Shown piece by piece: positions 24,672-33,842 of a stretch of DNA of 64,000 nucleotides. This DNA is from Nonomuraea sediminis. GTDB lineage: Bacteria > Actinomycetota > Actinomycetes > Streptosporangiales > Streptosporangiaceae. Location of the stretch: contig NZ_JAHDTI010000003.1 of the NCBI RefSeq assembly GCF_018531495.1, positions 62,001 to 126,000 on the forward strand. The letters are read 5' to 3'. The position numbers and the translations under genes were made by a program. The notes under the pieces are model-generated. The model did not search any database, had not been told where the DNA came from, and worked only from the letters and a program-made list of their open reading frames with translations. Within the stretch, counting starts at the first letter, position 1, and every line of letters starts with the position of its first letter.

Positions 24672-25487
24672 TCAACGGGACCCGTAGTCGCCGAAGGGAT
24701 CGTCGCGCTCGCGTACCGCCTGGCGGAAGCCGGCCTCGGCGGCGCGCGCGACGAACGCGCGCCCCTCGCGCGTGTGCCGCGCCACGCCGTCGAGCAGCGT
24801 CCCGAGGGTACGGCCGGCCGTCAGCCCCATGTTCTCCGCGGTCTGGTTGCACAGCAGCTTGAGCATCTCCAACTGGTTGCCGGGCAGCCGGGCCATCCGC
24901 CTGGCCAGCGCCATGGCGTGCTCCTGGAGCTCGTCGTCGGGCACCACCTCGGCGATCATCCCGATCTCGTGCGCCCGCCCGGCGGTGATCTCGTCGCCGG
25001 TGAGCAGGTACCGCTTGGCCTGCTCGAACCCCATCCGGTAGACCCACATCGCGGTGGTCGGGATTCCCCACACCCGGGCGGGCGGGTAGCCGAAGCTGGC
25101 TCCCTCCCCTGCCACGATGATGTCGGTGCACAGCACCAGGTCGGTGCCCCCGGCGACGCACCACCCGTTGACCGCGGCGACGGTGGGCTTGGCCGCGTAC
25201 CAGAGCTGCATGTAGACGTCGACGAACGTCTTGAGCAGCCGGTAGTCCTGGGCGGAGTCCCAGTCGTCCTCGCCGGCCTGCGACTCGGTCGACCAGTCGA
25301 GCCCGTACCCGGCGCAGAAGGCGGGCCCCTCGGCCCGCAGCAGCATCACCCGGACCTCGGGATCGGCGTCGGCCTCGGTGATCGCCGCGGACAGCGCGTC
25401 ACGGAAGGCCGGCGTGATCGTGTTGTACTCCGAGGCCCGGTCGAAGACGATCGACCGGACCCCGTCGGCGGTCTCCGTACGGATCAC
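24672..25487 (-). CDS. Enoyl-CoA hydratase/isomerase family protein
   Basis: The product has 271 residues starting at a GTG (25485-25487) that overlaps the acyl-CoA dehydrogenase stop, so it is co-translated with it. Oxyanion-hole segments are AEGPAFCAGYGLDW and NGWCVAGGTDLVLCTDIIVAGEGASFGYP. The catalytic Glu of classical hydratases is Thr/Asp here (GGTDLVL), so it may be an isomerase, a hydrolase or an altered hydratase. The coupling suggests oxidation of a particular fatty or branched acyl-CoA. Confidence 0.87.
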   Translation of the reverse strand: MIRTETADGVRSIVFDRASEYNTITPAFRDALSAAITEADADPEVRVMLLRAEGPAFCAGYGLDWSTESQAGEDDWDSAQDYRLLKTFVDVYMQLWYAAKPTVAAVNGWCVAGGTDLVLCTDIIVAGEGASFGYPPARVWGIPTTAMWVYRMGFEQAKRYLLTGDEITAGRAHEIGMIAEVVPDDELQEHAMALARRMARLPGNQLEMLKLLCNQTAENMGLTAGRTLGTLLDGVARHTREGRAFVARAAEAGFRQAVRERDDPFGDYGSR

Positions 25488-27130
25488 GCGATGGCCCCTG
25501 CCAGCAGGGCGTCCAGGTGATCGGTCCAGGCCAGGTCCAGCCCGCGCATCGGCCCGCGGTCGGCCAGGTGCGCCTCGGCGTAGAGCCGCGCCACCAGGGC
25601 CTTGCGCGTGTCGTCGATCCCCCAGGTGGCCTGCTCCTCCAGCAGCGCGGCCGCGTAGACGTCCGCCATGAACTGCGCGAGCCCGAACAGCCTGAACTCG
25701 TCGGGCGCCTCGAGCCACGAGGAGATCACCTTGTCCAGGTCTTCGATCCGCTCCCGCACCAGCTCCGAGGTCGCGACCTTCCGCAGCCGGTCCAGGAACG
25801 GCAGGTGCGCCTGCTCGCGGAGCATGGCGCGGCGGACGTCGAGGCAGAGGATGTTGTCGCCGCCCTCCCAGATGGGGTTGACCTGGGCGTCGCGCAGGAG
25901 GCGGGCTACGGGCCACTGCTCGATGTAGCCGTTGCCGCCGTGGACCTCGATGGCGTCGGTGGCGGCCGTGACGCCGAGCCTGGCCGTGCGCAGCTTGATC
26001 ACGGCCGGCGTGAGGCGCTGCCGGTTGATCAGGCCGTCGAAGACCAGGGCCTGGGCGGCCTCGACCTCGACGATCAGCTCGGCCAGCTTGCGGCGCATGA
26101 GCGGCTGCTCGATGAGCGGCTTGCCGAAGGCCTCGCGGGCGCGGGCGTAGCAGATCGCCTCGACCAGCGCGCGGCGGGCCACGCCGACGCCCATCATGGC
26201 GACGCCGAGCCGCGAGGCGTTGGTGAGCTTCATCATCGTGCCGAGCCCGGAGCCTTCTGAGCCCTCGGGGCTGCCCAGCAGGAACGCCTCGGCGCCGGTG
26301 AACTCGACCTCGGCCGAGGCGACCGACCGGGTGCCCAGCTTGTCCTTCAGCCGCCTGATCCGCACCCCGTTGCGCGAGCCGTCGCGCCGCTCCCACAGCA
26401 CCAGGAACGGCTTGACCTCCTGCGAGGGAAGCCGGGCAAGCACCACGAAGGCCGACCCGTTGGCGTTGGAGGCGAACCACTTGAAGCCGCTCAGCTGCCA
26501 CGCCTCACCCGAAGGCGTCGCCGAGGCCTCGAGTGCCGCCAGGTCGGAGCCGCCGGTGCGCTCGGTGAACATCTGAGCGGCCTCGCCGGAGTAGAACCCG
26601 TTGGCGAAGATCTCCCGCACCCGGGCGAGCACGTCCGCGGGCGCGTACTTCTCGGCGAGCGAGACCACCATGTCGCCGCCCGTGCCGAGCGCGCACCCCA
26701 TCCCGATGTCGGCCTGGTCGAGCAGGTACGTCCAGGCCGCTCCCAGAGCGGCCGGGTTCGCGCCGTGGTCGAGGGCCTGCCGGACGAAGGCGGGCGCGAG
26801 GAAGTTGTGCTCCATCATCGCCTCGCGGGCGGTGTGGAAGGAAGGCGGCATGACGACCTGGCTGACGTCCCTGCCCCAGCGGTCGTACTTCTCCAGCCGC
26901 GGCGGGTTGCGGTCGGTCTCCTCCGCGCACTCGGCGACCACCCCTCCGGCCACCTTGCCCAGCTCCTCCAGGTACGGCGCGGCCCAGCCGTACCCGTCGC
27001 CGAGGTGATGCCGCATGAGCAGTTGCAGGGTGGGGTCGATGGCCCACCAGTCGCGGCCCACGGCGCCCTGGTAGCGCTCGGTCGCGTAGCGGTCACTGCC
27101 GTCGAACGGCTCGATGAGATAGCGGCCCAT
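25484..27130 (-). CDS. Acyl-CoA dehydrogenase (AidB/FadE-like)
   Basis: The product has 548 residues from the ATG at 27128-27130; a longer frame to 27346 runs antisense to the next gene. Family landmarks are EIFANGFYSGEAAQMFTERTGGSDL, given here as the flavin-binding MFTERTGGSDL, then WQLSGFKWFASNANGSAFVVLAR, NASRLGVAMMGVGVARRAL and the C-terminal EVHGGNGYIEQWPVARLLRD. The long N-terminal domain and length match the AidB-like subgroup, which includes long-chain or atypical acyl-CoA dehydrogenases. It is divergent from a PaaX-type regulator that probably controls it. Confidence 0.88.
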   Translation of the reverse strand: MGRYLIEPFDGSDRYATERYQGAVGRDWWAIDPTLQLLMRHHLGDGYGWAAPYLEELGKVAGGVVAECAEETDRNPPRLEKYDRWGRDVSQVVMPPSFHTAREAMMEHNFLAPAFVRQALDHGANPAALGAAWTYLLDQADIGMGCALGTGGDMVVSLAEKYAPADVLARVREIFANGFYSGEAAQMFTERTGGSDLAALEASATPSGEAWQLSGFKWFASNANGSAFVVLARLPSQEVKPFLVLWERRDGSRNGVRIRRLKDKLGTRSVASAEVEFTGAEAFLLGSPEGSEGSGLGTMMKLTNASRLGVAMMGVGVARRALVEAICYARAREAFGKPLIEQPLMRRKLAELIVEVEAAQALVFDGLINRQRLTPAVIKLRTARLGVTAATDAIEVHGGNGYIEQWPVARLLRDAQVNPIWEGGDNILCLDVRRAMLREQAHLPFLDRLRKVATSELVRERIEDLDKVISSWLEAPDEFRLFGLAQFMADVYAAALLEEQATWGIDDTRKALVARLYAEAHLADRGPMRGLDLAWTDHLDALLAGAIA

Positions 27131-27136
27131 GTCTCG

Positions 27137-27153
27137 GAGTGTTACATATACTC
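27137..27153. promoter_or_regulatory. Dyad in the acyl-CoA dehydrogenase / PaaX intergenic gap
   Basis: GAGT-N9-ACTC (flanked by further C/G pairs) surrounds an AT-rich core (TTACATAT) in a gap of only 31 bp between divergent starts 27130 and 27162. Core and arms could serve as -10 region and operator together. The regulator next door is the likely ligand. Confidence 0.45.
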
Positions 27154-27161
27154 GACACGCG

Positions 27162-27881
27162 ATGGAAGAGCGTAATGGAACTCTGAGCGCGCGGTCGGCG
27201 GTGCTCAGCGCGCTGCTCGGCAGCCACCCGCCGGAGCTGGCCGCGCGCCACCTGGTCCGCATCGGCGGACTGTTCGGCATCGCGGAGGGCACGGTGCGGG
27301 TCGCGCTGTCGCGGATGGTGGCCGCGGGCGACCTGATCCAGGTCAACGGCCGCTACACGCTGTCGGAGCGGCTGGTCGAGCGCCAGGCCAGGCAGGACGA
27401 GAGCCGCGACCCGCACACCAGGCCGTGGGACGGCACCTGGGAGATCGCGGTCGTCACCGCCGAGCGCCGGGCTCCGGCGGACAGGGCGGCGTTCCGGCAC
27501 GTCATGGGCGCGCTGCGGATGGCGGAGCTGCGCGAGGGCACGTGGCTGCGCCCGGCCAACCTGATCAGGTCCTGGCCTGACAGCGTGCGCGCGCAGTGCA
27601 CGCTCATCGACGGCCGCCCGCACGACGACCCCACCCCCCTGCTGTGGGACCTGGACGGCTGGGCGGCCGAGGCGCGCCGGCTGGAGCGGGAGCTGGAGCG
27701 CGCCGACGGGCTGGCCGAGGGCTTCCTGGTGTCGGCGGCGGTGCTGCGCCACCTGCTGAAGGACCCCCTGCTGCCGCCGGAGCTGCTGCCGGCCGACTGG
27801 CCGGGAGCCGAGCTACGCCGGATCTACGACGGGTTCGACCGCGCCTACCGGACCACGCTCCTGGAGCACCTCAGAGATTGA
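27162..27881 (+). CDS. PaaX-family transcriptional regulator
   Basis: The product has 239 residues from the ATG at 27162; an upstream in-frame ATG at 27129 overlaps the divergent start and is less likely. The N-terminal PaaX winged helix (SARSAVLSALLGSHPPELAA then GIAEGTVRVALSRMVAAGDL) is followed by the central ferredoxin-like Cas2-type domain (PWDGTWEIAVVTAERRAPADRA) and the PaaX C-terminal domain. PaaX proteins repress phenylacetyl-CoA or other acyl-CoA catabolic genes. Here the target is most likely the divergent acyl-CoA dehydrogenase operon. Confidence 0.87.
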   Translation: MEERNGTLSARSAVLSALLGSHPPELAARHLVRIGGLFGIAEGTVRVALSRMVAAGDLIQVNGRYTLSERLVERQARQDESRDPHTRPWDGTWEIAVVTAERRAPADRAAFRHVMGALRMAELREGTWLRPANLIRSWPDSVRAQCTLIDGRPHDDPTPLLWDLDGWAAEARRLERELERADGLAEGFLVSAAVLRHLLKDPLLPPELLPADWPGAELRRIYDGFDRAYRTTLLEHLRD

Positions 27882-28887
27882 CCCCGTAGACGATCCGCAT
27901 GTTCCTGAACTCGGTGACGGACCAGAGCCGCCCGCCCTGGAGGGTCAGGTCCTCGTTGCCGATCGGGAACGGGCGGGCGGTGAGCGTGTTGTTCTTCCAG
28001 ACCAGGAGCTTGCCGTTGGTGTGGGAGTCGGCGGCCTGGCTGAGGTACCAGGTGCCGCCGGAGGACAGCGCGCCCTGGATCTTCTTCTGGCCCATGACGT
28101 AGCAGTCCCTGGGCACGCCCGTCATGTCCAGGTCCCAGCGGGCGACGCGGCCGTTGGGGTCGGTCTCCAGGTATTCACCGGAGATGAGCGTGTGCGGGGT
28201 GGTCGAGCGGTCGATGGACACGAACGAGAAGATCGCGCCCTTCGTGACAAGCTGCCAGGAGTCGACCTGGGGCAGCAGGTAGCGGTAGCCGAAGGCGTGG
28301 AACTTGCCGTCGTGGCGGCCGAGCAGTGTGGGGTCGCCCAGGTCGTTCTGCGCCGTGCGCAGGTCGAGCAGGTGGTTGGTGTCGAAGACGCGCAGGCCGT
28401 GGCTGGTGTCGGCGACGTAGATGAGGTCGCCGTGCCAGGCGATGCCGCCGGCGTGGATGTTGATCGCCTTGTAGTTCCCGTCCGGGGTGGCCTCGACGAA
28501 CAGCGCGTGCTGGTACTTGAACGTCGACGGGCTCAGGAACGTCGCCCTGATCCCGCGCTCGACGACCGGCGGCTCCGGCTTGAAGTACCAGCTGGCCACG
28601 AACACCGGCACGCCGGACTGCCCGGAGTCCTCGCCGCAGGTCAGGCCCTGCGGGTACCAGTCGGGGGTGTCCTCGTCCTTGATGTCGAAGGCGTACCACT
28701 CCACCGGCTTCGGGTTCATCTTGCCCAGCGCCGCGGCCGCGCCCCGGCGGATCGCCGTGCGGTTGCCCTGCGCCAGCACCGCTTCCACGGAGGTGCCGCC
28801 GATGTCCTTGGCCAGTTTGGCCGCCCCCTCGGCCAGTGTGCCCGTCGCCCGCCGCAGAGTGAACGGGGCCTTGTCCGTCGGAACCAT
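27871..28887 (-). CDS. Uncharacterised actinobacterial beta-propeller-like protein
   Basis: The 338-residue product has no catalytic motif I can name. Blade-like strands recur: VEWYAFDIKDEDTPDWYPQG, AGGIAWHGDLIYVADTSHGL, SFVSIDRSTTPHTLISGEYL and GGRLWSVTEF. The pattern resembles a group of Streptomyces hypothetical proteins beginning with a WYxFD...WxPQG block. No signal peptide is seen in the annotated N-terminus (MVPTDKAPFTLRRA), which is unusual if it is extracytoplasmic. Its stop overlaps the convergent PaaX gene by 11 nt. Confidence 0.7.
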   Translation of the reverse strand: MVPTDKAPFTLRRATGTLAEGAAKLAKDIGGTSVEAVLAQGNRTAIRRGAAAALGKMNPKPVEWYAFDIKDEDTPDWYPQGLTCGEDSGQSGVPVFVASWYFKPEPPVVERGIRATFLSPSTFKYQHALFVEATPDGNYKAINIHAGGIAWHGDLIYVADTSHGLRVFDTNHLLDLRTAQNDLGDPTLLGRHDGKFHAFGYRYLLPQVDSWQLVTKGAIFSFVSIDRSTTPHTLISGEYLETDPNGRVARWDLDMTGVPRDCYVMGQKKIQGALSSGGTWYLSQAADSHTNGKLLVWKNNTLTARPFPIGNEDLTLQGGRLWSVTEFRNMRIVYGVNL

Positions 28888-28952
28888 GTGTCCTCGCTTT
28901 GCCGTCAGTTGTGGTCAGTTTGACGGACAGTGGGCGACCAAAGTTGCGAGAT

Positions 28953-30338
28953 TCACCACATGTGTACCGGGAGTCCGGACAGCGCCCTTTCCCGATAGCG
29001 ACGCACCAGTTGCTCCCAGTCTCCGGAGAAGTTCTCTTTCTGCCACACCGCTCCGGTACGGCCCAGCCGTACGCGCTGCCTGATGACCTCCAGCGCGGCG
29101 TCGGCGTCGGAGGGGATCACGCCGGCGGCCAGCAGCGCGGCCCTGGACTCGGGCAGCAGGTCGAGGATCAGGTCGTCGGCGCGGAACTCGCCCTTGAAAC
29201 CGGGCCAGGACAGCTTGGCCCCCAGGCCGTGCATGGCGGCGCGGTAGAAGTTCCGGTAGGCCTCGGCGAAGCGGTAGCCGGTCAGGTCCCGCTGGGCCTG
29301 CGACAGCGTGAGGCCCAGGAGGAAGGCCGTGTTGGCGGCCATGTCCGCACAGGACGGGCCCGCGGGCAGGGCACGCATCTCGATGCGCAGGTGGCCGCCG
29401 TCGGCCGGGTCGTAGACGGGGCGGTTCCACTGCCAGACGGTGCCCTGGTGGAGGCGGAGCTCGGCCAGTTCGCTCTTGTCGTCGCTGTCGGAGAGCTCGG
29501 GCACCACCGGCTCGTAGTCGCGCACGTAGCGCTCGAACAGCTCGTAGGCCCCCTCGTGCACCCAGTCGGAGCCGAGCGTGACCCGCCCGTCGCGCCGGAA
29601 GCGCCGCGCCACGTCGCGGTCGTCGACAGCTTCCTCCATCAGCGCGATCCTGGTCTCCTCCCACAGCTGACGGCCCAGGAAGAACGGCGAGTTGCCGCAG
29701 GCCGCCAGCACCGGGCCGACCGCGAGCTGGGCGGCGTTGAACAGCCGGGCGAAGCGGTCGGGCGGGGTACGCAGGTGCACCTGCCAGGAGGTGTTGGCGG
29801 CCTCCAGGATGACGTCCTCGACGGTGAGCTCCAGGTCCTCGATCTTGACGATGAAGGGCTCCAGGCGCAGCCGCCTGACGCCCCTGCTCAGGGCCCGGTA
29901 GCGGTTCTCGTCACTGATGGCCTGCCGGGTGAAGTCGCCGGTGCCGAGCGTGGGCAGGATGCCGATCGGTACCACTCCCCCGTGCTCGACGGCCTGGTCG
30001 ATGCGGGTGATCGTCTCCTGGATCTCGGCGCCGAGCGCCTCGAACGGCCGCCCGGCCAGCGGCTGCGGCGTGAGGTTGACCTCCAGGTTGAAGCGGCCGA
30101 GTTCCAGCACGACCCGCGGGTCGCCGAGCTCGTCACGGATCTCGCTGTTGCGCGGCAGCGGCCGCCCCGCCGCGTCGACCAGGAACAGCTCAAGCTCAGC
30201 CCCGATCGTCGCGGGCCCCTGACCGAATCCCGGCTCGCCGAGCAGCTCGCGCAGCACGACGAGCTGCTCTTCGAGGCGTTCCCCGAAGCGGGTGAACTCC
30301 GCCTCGGAGAAGCGCTCCTTGTCCAGATCCCGTCCCAT
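28953..30338 (-). CDS. Glutamate-cysteine ligase family 2 (GCS2) protein
   Basis: The product has 461 residues with the GCS2 landmarks TIGAELELFLVD, FNLEVNLTPQPLAG, EAANTSWQVHLRT and HLRIEMRALPAGP. Members form gamma-glutamyl or related amide bonds with ATP. This long subgroup (often found beside unrelated genes) need not be EgtA or a glutathione enzyme. No amino-acid partner gene adjoins it. The Glu/His residues that coordinate Mg and ATP in the family are present in the EAELEL-type and HLRIEMR segments. Confidence 0.82.
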   Translation of the reverse strand: MGRDLDKERFSEAEFTRFGERLEEQLVVLRELLGEPGFGQGPATIGAELELFLVDAAGRPLPRNSEIRDELGDPRVVLELGRFNLEVNLTPQPLAGRPFEALGAEIQETITRIDQAVEHGGVVPIGILPTLGTGDFTRQAISDENRYRALSRGVRRLRLEPFIVKIEDLELTVEDVILEAANTSWQVHLRTPPDRFARLFNAAQLAVGPVLAACGNSPFFLGRQLWEETRIALMEEAVDDRDVARRFRRDGRVTLGSDWVHEGAYELFERYVRDYEPVVPELSDSDDKSELAELRLHQGTVWQWNRPVYDPADGGHLRIEMRALPAGPSCADMAANTAFLLGLTLSQAQRDLTGYRFAEAYRNFYRAAMHGLGAKLSWPGFKGEFRADDLILDLLPESRAALLAAGVIPSDADAALEVIRQRVRLGRTGAVWQKENFSGDWEQLVRRYRERALSGLPVHMW

Positions 30339-30374
30339 ACCTCCCTACCTGTCCGATAAGGAGGGCTCCACACC

Positions 30375-31082
30375 TCACCAGGGGACGGGGCCCGCGTCCT
30401 CCAGGTAGGCCCCGGTGGGTCCGTCCTCGTCCAGCGTCGCCAGCCGTACGGCTATCGCGGCGCCCTGCTCGGCGGTGCGGAATCCGGTGTGATCGTTGAG
30501 GTCCGTGGCGCAGTAGCCGGGATTGGCCGCGTTGACCTTGATCGGGGTGTCCGCCAGCTCCTTGGCGAAGGACACGGTCACCATGTTGAGCGCCGACTTG
30601 GAGGAGTTGTAGGCGACGAAGTTGGCGTGCTTGAACGGGCTGTCCGGGTCGACCGCCATGCCGAGCGAGCCGAGCTCGCTGGTCATGTTGACGATCCTGC
30701 CCGCGGCCGAGCGGCGCAGCAGGGGCAGCATCGCCTGGGTCACGGCGACGACGCCGAACACGTTCGTCTCGAACACCTCACGGAAGGCCTCCACCGGGGT
30801 CGCGCTCGGCACCGGATCCCGGTATCCGCCGGTGATCCCCGCGTTGTTGACCAGGATGTCCAGCGCGCCGTACTCCTGCTCGATCCACTTCGCGGCGGCC
30901 CGCACGCTGTCGGCGTCCGTCACGTCGAGCCGCACATACGGCTGGCCGAGGCTGGCCGCGGCCTCCTTGCCCCGCTGTTCGTCGCGCGCGCCCACGATGG
31001 CGGTGATGCCCTGCTCGCCCAGCAGGCGGGCGATCTCGAAGCCGATTCCCTTGTTGGCGCCGGTGATGAGTGCTGTTGTCAT
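30375..31082 (-). CDS. SDR-family oxidoreductase
   Basis: This 235-residue classical short-chain dehydrogenase has the cofactor loop TGANKGIG, NNAG (NNAGITGG) and the catalytic Ser of VNMTSELGS, then the Tyr-x-x-x-Lys motif YNSSK (FVAYNSSKSALNM). The ATG at 31080-31082 gives the expected N-terminus MTTALITGANKG. It resembles carbonyl-reductase-like SDRs. It is divergent from the XRE/MLTR gene at 31186, a pairing often seen where the regulator controls the SDR. Confidence 0.9.
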   Translation of the reverse strand: MTTALITGANKGIGFEIARLLGEQGITAIVGARDEQRGKEAAASLGQPYVRLDVTDADSVRAAAKWIEQEYGALDILVNNAGITGGYRDPVPSATPVEAFREVFETNVFGVVAVTQAMLPLLRRSAAGRIVNMTSELGSLGMAVDPDSPFKHANFVAYNSSKSALNMVTVSFAKELADTPIKVNAANPGYCATDLNDHTGFRTAEQGAAIAVRLATLDEDGPTGAYLEDAGPVPW

Positions 31083-31185
31083 GGCCGTCAGCCTGGTCCG
31101 GGACGTCGCGGACCGGGAGAGACCTGCCGAGGCTGGGATTTTTGATACCACCCACGTTCCGGCGACATACCGGAGAATTAGTGAC

Positions 31186-32031
31186 GTGAACCGTTCAGCC
31201 CTGGCGGAGTTCCTGCGCACCCGACGTTCCCGAGTCACGCCGCTGGAGGTGGGCCTGCCCGCGGGCGGCACCCGCCGCACGCCCGGCCTGCGCCGGCAGG
31301 AGGTGGCGCAGCTGGCGGGCATGTCGATCGACTACTACATCAGGCTCGAGCAGGGCAGGGGTCCGAACCCGTCGCGCCAGGTGCTCAGCGCGATGGCCAG
31401 GGCGCTCATGCTCAGCCAGGACGAGCGGACCCACCTGTTCGAGCTGGGCGGGCAGCGGCTCGACCCACCCCGGCTGCGCAGGGACGTACCGGACGGGATG
31501 CTTCACCTCATCGCCTTCCTGGAGGAGGTGCCCGCCTACGTGATCGACGCCAAGTACGACATCCTCGCCTGGAACCCGATGGCCAGTGTGCTGATGGGCG
31601 ACCTCGACTCCCTGCCCGCCGACAACCTGAACGTGATCCGCTGGGTCTTCGGCTCCCCAGACGTGGCCGAGCACCTGTCGTACGAGGAGAAGGGCCGCTT
31701 CGCCAGGACCTCCGTGGCGGACCTGCGCATCGCCGCCGGCCGGTATCCGGACGACCCCGACATCCAGGCGCTGGTGGCGGAGATGCTGGCGTGCAGCCCC
31801 GAGTTCGCGCGGCTGTGGGAGCAGCACGACGTCGAGATCCGCAGGGAACAGCGCAAGACGATCGTCCATCCCGAGGCCGGCACGATCCACGCGATCTGCC
31901 AGGTCCTGCCCGTTCCCGACCGCGACGACCTGCGGCTCGTCCTCTACACCACCGAGCCGGGGTCGCCCTCGCACCAGGCCATGCGCGAGCTGCGGCGGCT
32001 GACCTCGACTCCCGCGGCCAGAACCCCCTAA
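31186..32031 (+). CDS. XRE-family regulator with MLTR/MmyB ligand-binding domain
   Basis: The product has 281 residues from the GTG at 31186. The N-terminal HTH (about 1-85, TPGLRRQEVAQLAGMSIDYYIRLEQGRG, core QLAGMSIDYYIRLEQ) is followed by a PAS-like MmyB/MLTR ligand-binding domain (YVIDAKYDILAWNPMASVLM, then NVIRWVFG). Such actinobacterial regulators commonly control a divergent dehydrogenase, here the SDR 103 bp away. The ligand, possibly a fatty acid or aromatic acid, is inferred from the family only. Confidence 0.9.
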   Translation: MNRSALAEFLRTRRSRVTPLEVGLPAGGTRRTPGLRRQEVAQLAGMSIDYYIRLEQGRGPNPSRQVLSAMARALMLSQDERTHLFELGGQRLDPPRLRRDVPDGMLHLIAFLEEVPAYVIDAKYDILAWNPMASVLMGDLDSLPADNLNVIRWVFGSPDVAEHLSYEEKGRFARTSVADLRIAAGRYPDDPDIQALVAEMLACSPEFARLWEQHDVEIRREQRKTIVHPEAGTIHAICQVLPVPDRDDLRLVLYTTEPGSPSHQAMRELRRLTSTPAARTP

Positions 32032-32075
32032 CAGCCTCTTGCGCAGGTCACAGGGGGTGACCATAAGCTCATGAG

Positions 32076-33098
32076 ATGCGCGCTGTTGCCTTTGACGTCT
32101 TCGGTGGTGAGCTGGACCTCCGTGAGGTTCCCGACCCCGCGCCTGCCCCGCACGGAGCGGTGATCCGGGTCGAGGCGACCGGCCTGTGCCGCAGCGACTG
32201 GCACGGCTGGCAGGGCCACGACCCCGACATCACCTCCTTCCCCCACGTTCCCGGCCACGAGCTGGCCGGCGTCGTCGAAGCCGTCGGCTCCGACGTGCGC
32301 GGCTGGCGGCCCGGCGCGCGGGTGACCGTCCCGTTCGTGTGCGCCTGCGGATCCTGTACGGCCTGCGCCGCCGGGCAACAGCAGGTCTGCGAGCGACAGA
32401 CCCAGCCCGGCTTCACCCACTGGGGGTCGTTCGCCGACTACGTCGCCGTCTCCCACGCCGACGTCAACCTGATCGAACTGCCGGAGGAGATGCCGTTCGC
32501 CACGGCCGCCGGGCTCGGCTGCCGCTTCGCCACCGCCTTCCGCGCCGTCGTCCAGGTGGGCGGGGTACGGCCCGGCGAATGGGTGGCGGTGCACGGGTGC
32601 GGCGGGGTCGGCCTGTCGGCCGTCATGATCGCCGCCGCCTCCGGCGCCCGCGTGGTGGCCGTCGACGTCAGCTCGCAGGCGCTCCATCTGGCGGAACGGG
32701 CGGGCGCCACCCACTTCGTCAACGGCTCCCACGGCGACGCCGCCGACCAGGTGCGCGAACTCACCCGGGGCGGCGCCCACGTCTCCATCGACGCCCTCGG
32801 CAGCCCGCAGACCTGCGCCGCCTCGGTCCTGGGCCTGCGCAGACACGGCCGCCACGTGCAGGTAGGCCTCCTGCCGGAAGGCTCCCTGGTCCCGATGAAC
32901 CGGGTCATCGCCTACGAACTCCGCCTGCTGGGCAGCCATGGCATGGCCGCCCACACCTACCCGGCGATGCTCGAACTCATCCGCTCAGGCACCCTCCACC
33001 CCGACCAGCTCATCACCCGCACCATCGACCTGACGGAGGCCGGCAAGGCCCTGGCAGCCATCGGCACGGTCCCCGGCGTCACCATCATCCGCCCCTGA
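32076..33098 (+). CDS. Zinc-dependent alcohol dehydrogenase
   Basis: The product is a 340-residue medium-chain dehydrogenase. Catalytic zinc ligands are Cys in GLCRSDWHGW, the HE pair of VPGHELAG and a later Cys (GLGCRFATAF). The structural zinc site is CACGSCTACAAGQQQVC with four Cys. The NAD fold is HGCGGVGLSAVMIAA. The gene starts 44 bp after the XRE stop and could be co-transcribed. The substrate is unknown. Confidence 0.9.
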   Translation: MRAVAFDVFGGELDLREVPDPAPAPHGAVIRVEATGLCRSDWHGWQGHDPDITSFPHVPGHELAGVVEAVGSDVRGWRPGARVTVPFVCACGSCTACAAGQQQVCERQTQPGFTHWGSFADYVAVSHADVNLIELPEEMPFATAAGLGCRFATAFRAVVQVGGVRPGEWVAVHGCGGVGLSAVMIAAASGARVVAVDVSSQALHLAERAGATHFVNGSHGDAADQVRELTRGGAHVSIDALGSPQTCAASVLGLRRHGRHVQVGLLPEGSLVPMNRVIAYELRLLGSHGMAAHTYPAMLELIRSGTLHPDQLITRTIDLTEAGKALAAIGTVPGVTIIRP

Positions 33099-33354
33099 CC
33101 CTTCGGGGGGCGTCGCCGCCTCACGACGCGCCTGCCGCATGCGTTGATTTCGCGCGCGGGACAGGGGCCGGCGCCCAAGGCCGTATCGACGCAGTTCAGC
33201 CGCGGTAGAAAGAACCTCACCTGTAGGCTCAAGAAGCTTCACCGCTCGTCATCTGAGGTTGACTCCCCGAGTCGGCGATCTCGCTAGCTTGAGGGCGCCA
33301 TGGGGCCTGGATTCACCGTCCAAGGCTCTCATCACCCGAAGTAGAGGAGTCATC

Positions 33355-33789
33355 ATGACCGTGCTTGAAGACCTGCCGACCGACCAGGGCCTCGCGTACT
33401 ACACCCGAAAGCTGATACGGGAGGAGGTCTCGTCGCTGCTGAGCGACGAGCTTGGTGAGATCAGGACGCTCATTGGCACCCCCGACATCCCGCCCGGCCA
33501 GCCAGGCTTCCGCCCCCTCTTCGACGAGGTCCGGGACATCAAGACCACCCTGTCGGAACACTCCACGACCCTGGCCGAGCACTCAGCGACCCTGGCCGAG
33601 CACACATCGATACTGAACGAGCACACGGTAATCCTGAACGAGCACTCGGCGACCCTCAAAGAGCACTCGGCCATGCTCGCGGAACTCAAGTCCACACAGG
33701 ACGAGCACTCGGCAATGCTCGCCGAACTCATGTCGACCCAGAAGGAGCAGGGCAGGCTGCTCTACAAGATCGCGGAGAAGCTGATCTGA
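33355..33789 (+). CDS. Coiled-coil protein made of heptad tandem repeats
   Basis: The product has 144 residues from the ATG at 33355 (AGAGGAGT ribosome site). After a head of about 65 residues, the central part (about 66-130) is a run of seven-residue units of the type x-L-x-E-H-S/T-x (EHSTTLAEHSATLAEHTSIL and so on), with His fixed at one heptad position. It then ends KIAEKLI. The 21-bp DNA repeats make recombination-driven length change likely. No enzyme motif is present. A possible promoter TTGACT is at about 33259. Function is unknown; the heptads predict a parallel coiled coil. Confidence 0.75.
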   Translation: MTVLEDLPTDQGLAYYTRKLIREEVSSLLSDELGEIRTLIGTPDIPPGQPGFRPLFDEVRDIKTTLSEHSTTLAEHSATLAEHTSILNEHTVILNEHSATLKEHSAMLAELKSTQDEHSAMLAELMSTQKEQGRLLYKIAEKLI

Positions 33790-33804
33790 CGTAGGCCGGA
33801 AAAC

Positions 33805-33842
33805 AGATCCCCCGCCCGGAAGGCGTCCGTGGCGGGGGATCT
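33805..33842. terminator. Strong hairpin terminator after the heptad-repeat gene
   Basis: A perfect 12-bp stem (AGATCCCCCGCC, 33805-33816, with GGCGGGGGATCT, 33831-33842) encloses a smaller CGGA/TCCG stem in the loop. It lies 16 bp after the stop at 33789. There is no long U-run, as is common in actinomycetes. Confidence 0.75.

Noticed and set aside
33355..33789. Repeats considered as a CRISPR array
   Set aside because: The 21-bp units lie in one reading frame and encode protein heptads with no spacers.
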